This document shows positions 13,854 to 14,099 of a stretch of 14,099 bases of DNA, in pieces (position 1 is the first letter of the stretch; every line of letters begins with the position of its first letter). Under the pieces are notes generated by a model. That model saw only the letters and a program-made list of their open reading frames with translations, had not been told where the DNA came from and ran no database searches. The position numbers and the translations under genes were made by a program. The stretch comes from JANYIP01 sp031394045 (lineage in GTDB: Bacteria > Actinomycetota > Actinomycetes > Prado026), in assembly GCA_031394045.1 (NCBI GenBank), contig JANMWN010000318.1:1-14099 (forward strand). Direction: 5' to 3'.

Positions 13854-14099
13854 CGATGAAGACCCCTCGTCCGGGCTTCAGCGCCGCGAACGCCCCCCCC
13901 CCAAGAAAGACGTTGAAGACCGACCAACGGTCACGCCGTTGGCTTGGGCGTGACCGTTGCCGCCTACGAATGCGGTCTGGCACAGCACCTGTTCATGACG
14001 AACAGCAGGCTCGCGGACTGCTCCCGCGTGGCCTTACCTGATGCTTCGAGTGCACTGACCTCGGCCGTTCACAGTGATCCTTCGATGACGTCGACAAGG
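13854..14099. other. Right-end region without a recognised gene
   Basis: These 246 bases hold a run of ten C (13893-13902), the strong hairpin at 13924-13959, and a further perfect inverted repeat, CTGTTC (13989-13994) with GAACAG (14000-14005). A 63-codon ORF starts at 13850 and overlaps the regulator stop by four bases, but it reads through both hairpins, is Arg-rich and has no ribosome-binding site, so I do not call it a gene. No coding frame at the right edge can be identified. Confidence 0.5.
13924..13959 (+). terminator. Strong hairpin after the regulator, with an alternative competing hairpin
   Basis: CAACGGTCACGCC (13925-13937) and GGCGTGACCGTTG (13947-13959) form a perfect 13-bp stem with a nine-base loop, 71 bases beyond the regulator stop. 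The left arm can instead pair locally: CCAACGG (13924-13930) with CCGTTGG (13936-13942), loop TCACG. The two structures cannot form together. Without a T-run it is a GC-rich terminator candidate for the regulator. Confidence 0.65.

Noticed and set aside
13850..14041. 63-codon ORF overlapping the regulator stop (ATGA)
   Set aside because: The overlap is suggestive, but it lacks a ribosome-binding site, runs through a C10 tract and two perfect hairpins, and has no recognisable features.
1..14099. CRISPR arrays, tRNA or rRNA genes
   Set aside because: No regularly spaced direct repeats, no tRNA-like cloverleaf with a T-loop motif and no rRNA-like sequence were noticed; this was a reading by eye, not a covariance-model search.

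Overview
The window is high-GC DNA with many GTG starts and 4-base stop/start overlaps. Its thrS-HIT gene pair matches the arrangement known from mycobacteria, so the source is most likely an actinomycete (Actinomycetota); I cannot place it to genus. The left end looks like ordinary chromosome and the right half like an accessory or stress-related region.

Layout. (1) Positions 1-4631, all on the minus strand: a glycosyltransferase of the UGT/MGT type, a secreted PQQ-type sugar dehydrogenase-like protein, threonyl-tRNA synthetase, and the first 61 codons of a HIT-domain (Ap4A phosphorylase-like) protein that runs off the window. (2) Positions 4721-5397, plus strand: a Phd-type antitoxin and a VapC-type PIN toxin. 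An inverted repeat and a -10-like hexamer sit right at the antitoxin start codon, and the toxin lacks one of the expected acidic PIN residues. (3) Positions 5564-7611: two related lipoproteins arranged tail to tail around a strong hairpin, then a small DUF2510 membrane protein. (4) Positions 7720-9231: an IS1380-family insertion sequence with an apparently intact transposase. (5) Positions 9539-13054, minus strand: a tight four-gene operon, read as doxX-like membrane protein, folE (GTP cyclohydrolase I), tal (transaldolase) and an FAD-dependent ferredoxin-reductase-type protein. Each junction is a 4-base GTGA or ATGA overlap. (6) Positions 13146-13853, plus strand: a divergent winged-helix regulator with a Cys-rich C-terminal half resembling the SufR group. 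A good sigma-70-type promoter for the operon and a dyad overlapping its -35 box lie between regulator and operon. The regulator is followed by a region of strong, partly mutually exclusive hairpins.

The most interesting unit is the regulator plus four-gene operon. A pterin-forming enzyme, a pentose-phosphate enzyme, a flavin electron-transfer protein and a DoxX-like membrane protein are translated as one coupled set, apparently under a Cys-ligand (Fe-S or metal/redox) sensor. I infer a redox or oxygen-stress cassette; the individual family assignments are solid but the joint function is not known to me. The IS lies just beyond the operon's 3' end, so downstream genes may have been lost or separated.
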